Source: Bacteroidia bacterium
GTDB lineage: Bacteria > Bacteroidota > Bacteroidia > NS11-12g > UBA955
Length of the DNA stretch: 64,000 nt
Direction: 5' to 3'
Assembly: GCA_023228875.1 (NCBI GenBank)
Contig: JALOAG010000003.1
Span: forward strand, 1-64,000
In this document: positions 62,757-64,000 of the stretch, piece after piece
Numbering within the stretch: position 1 is the stretch's first letter
Layout: each line of letters begins with the position of its first letter
Notes under the pieces: generated by a model
The model's database searches: none
Told to the model about the DNA's origin: nothing
The model's input: only the letters and a program-made list of their open reading frames with translations
Made by a program: the position numbers and the translations under genes

Positions 62757-63113
62757 ATGGCTAAATCAAAGAAAATAAAACGTGAAAATGACGGAATCGT
62801 GTATTCCACTGAACCCAATTTTATTTTTCAAGATTTGTTTGAGAACTTGAACTTGGATGAAGACATTAAACCCAATCAGCAAAAATTGAATATTCGCATA
62901 GAGAACAAAGGACGTGGCGGGAAAACAGCTACGCTGGTATCCGGTTTTCAGGGTAATGAGAAGGAGTTAAGAGAGTTAGAGAAAAAACTAAAATCACATT
63001 GCGGCACAGGAGGGAGTGTGGTGGATGGTGAAATTCTCATTCAAGGGGATCAGAGAAAGAAGGTGATGGAGTTCTTGCAACAGTTAGGATATAAGACCAA
63101 TAAGGCTATTTAA
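62757..63113 (+). CDS. SUI1/YciH-type translation initiation factor
   Basis: The 118-residue protein has the SUI1 fold: LNIRIENKGRGGKTATLVSGF, LRELEKKLKSHCGTGGSVVDGEILIQGDQRKKVMEFLQQLGY. The N-terminal about 45 residues are Lys- and Asp-rich. YciH, the E. coli homologue, affects start-site fidelity. Its closeness to a sigma factor gene suggests co-transcription. Confidence 0.94.
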   Translation: MAKSKKIKRENDGIVYSTEPNFIFQDLFENLNLDEDIKPNQQKLNIRIENKGRGGKTATLVSGFQGNEKELRELEKKLKSHCGTGGSVVDGEILIQGDQRKKVMEFLQQLGYKTNKAI

Positions 63114-63119
63114 CATAGA

Positions 63120-64000
63120 CTATTGTTCTCTAATGAGTGTTATTACCCCGGATTCTTTATAGTCTTTGTTGTCAATAGGGTCTGAAAAATATAACAAGAA
63201 ATAATAAGTGCCATCAGGGCAGGGTTGGTTGATGTCATTGTAAACTCCTCCATTCCATGGCTTGTCAATCACAGGGTTATAATCATAGAGTACTTGCCCC
63301 CATCTGTTATAGATAATACAACGCATGTTCTCATAAACATCAATATTGATTTGAAAGACATCATTGAGTCCGTCTTTTCCGGGGGTAAAGACATTGGGTA
63401 TTTCAAGTTTGCGTACCAAACAATCATCAAATGTAATGTCAATGGAGTCAGATGCTTGACAACCATGCTCATCTGTAACTGTAAGTGTAACCAGTTCGTC
63501 TTGTGAACAAAGATAATTCTTGGCATGAGAACCGTTGTGCCATTCAAAATCGTAGTTGGAATTTGTTTTAGGTACGACCAAGTAGTCCGGTTGTTTACAA
63601 ATTATTGTGTCATTGCCAAGCTCTACAGTAGGGGGATCGTAGAGTGTAATGAATTTTGATACAGTATCTTCCGGGCAATCATTGTTTGCTTTAGTTCCAA
63701 TGAGTTTTACTTCAAATTTGCCTGAGCGATTAAACTTGTGTGTAGCATTAGCTCCGGTGGCATTACCATCAGAAAAATCCCATTTTAGATTTGAATAACC
63801 TTTCTGTATAGCAGCAAAATCAAATTGTTGATTTGTATTGCAATAAGTGAAATCACTTGGATTTAGTGTGAAATTTAACTCTGTATTCTCATAAGCAGAG
63901 CCTATTGCCAAAGTATAACTTTCTGTAACTCCATATCCATACATATATGCCATAAACCCATCTGATGATTCCAATAAATGATATTGGGATAACACGGGAA
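63120..64000 (-). CDS. gliding-type (T9SS type B) surface protein, 3' part
   Basis: The visible about 292 residues are the C-terminal part of a longer protein that runs off the window edge; the frame is open to base 64000. A PKD-like domain is seen (LKWDFSDGNATGANATHKFNRSG), then NTICKQPDYL-type Ig segments, then a CHU_C gliding-motility-associated C-terminal domain: IPNVFTPGKDGLNDVF, RCIIYNRWGQVLYDY, KPWNGGVY and PDGTYYFLLYF. T9SS type B substrates are exported and attached to the cell surface. A GTG at 63995 is only the first possible start in the window, not a supported one. Confidence 0.9.
   Translation of the reverse strand, partial: PVLSQYHLLESSDGFMAYMYGYGVTESYTLAIGSAYENTELNFTLNPSDFTYCNTNQQFDFAAIQKGYSNLKWDFSDGNATGANATHKFNRSGKFEVKLIGTKANNDCPEDTVSKFITLYDPPTVELGNDTIICKQPDYLVVPKTNSNYDFEWHNGSHAKNYLCSQDELVTLTVTDEHGCQASDSIDITFDDCLVRKLEIPNVFTPGKDGLNDVFQINIDVYENMRCIIYNRWGQVLYDYNPVIDKPWNGGVYNDINQPCPDGTYYFLLYFSDPIDNKDYKESGVITLIREQ

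Overview
The window is from a low-GC member of the Bacteroidota (Bacteroidetes). Support comes from several features: PorV/PorQ-type and TonB-dependent outer-membrane proteins, type IX secretion sorting domains (type A and gliding-associated type B), TAnnTTTG promoter boxes, two tandem OmpH/Skp chaperones next to murI, weak Shine-Dalgarno sequences, and REP-like palindromes ending in CTCAG(T/C)ATGAC. No plasmid, phage or insertion-sequence backbone is visible. I cannot name the genus.

Layout. (1) 1-4977 is a repeat-rich accessory block. REP-like palindrome arrays (1-268, 578-631, 4175-4977) enclose a small GIY-YIG nuclease, two glycosyltransferases and a broken AbiE-type toxin-antitoxin pair, which has a glycosyltransferase 3' remnant at its downstream edge. 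An exact 127-bp direct repeat (1-127 and 4326-4452) brackets about 4.2 kb. (2) 5010-13217 is a tightly overlapping surface-glycan operon with a nonulosonic (sialic-type) acid signature: a GT-B protein, a CBS/nucleotide-sugar dehydrogenase fusion, a NeuA-like cytidylyltransferase, a 2-hydroxyacid dehydrogenase, a short NeuB-like synthase and two large transferases. (3) 13341-16408 holds an unidentified protein, a GxxExxY nuclease preceded by twelve 22-bp tandem repeats and followed by inverted copies of the same repeat family, and another glycosyltransferase. (4) 16539-22555 holds a radical SAM/SPASM protein, an Fsr-like exporter, an initiator tRNA-Met, an M13 peptidase, a LUD-like protein and a GT2 transferase.

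(5) 22552-37407 (minus strand) carries a small conserved protein, HIT, greA, a three-gene outer-membrane module (TonB receptor, 1293-aa secreted protein, PorV/PorQ barrel), a dehydrogenase, murI, two OmpH genes, a YdcF-like protein and recX split at an A13 tract. (6) 37674-41505 is a nitrite-reduction operon: porin, lipoprotein NirK, NirV and SCO copper chaperone. (7) 41522-44948 (minus) holds a polysaccharide deacetylase, a POT peptide transporter, prmA and a PspC-like protein. (8) 45108-48867 is a decayed arginine operon. A GNAT gene has two frameshifts, argG is fused out of frame into the interior of argE so the genes that normally lie between are gone, and argH is frameshifted with an altered signature motif.

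(9) 49016-63113 holds mostly intact housekeeping and secreted genes: a CPA1 antiporter, lipid kinase, DUF4159, DedA, thiolase, an SBBP-repeat T9SS protein, two metalloproteases, an ECF sigma factor and a SUI1 protein. A partial gliding-type T9SS protein runs off the right edge.

The observations I rate highest are: the GxxExxY nuclease with its flanking 22-bp repeat family; the GIY-YIG nuclease embedded in REP-like palindromes (the two look like parallel nuclease-repeat associations); the AbiE module replacing most of a glycosyltransferase gene; a 4x7-bp repeat inside a glycosyltransferase that could make it phase variable; and the collapsed arginine operon. All functional statements are from reading the sequence; no searches were run.
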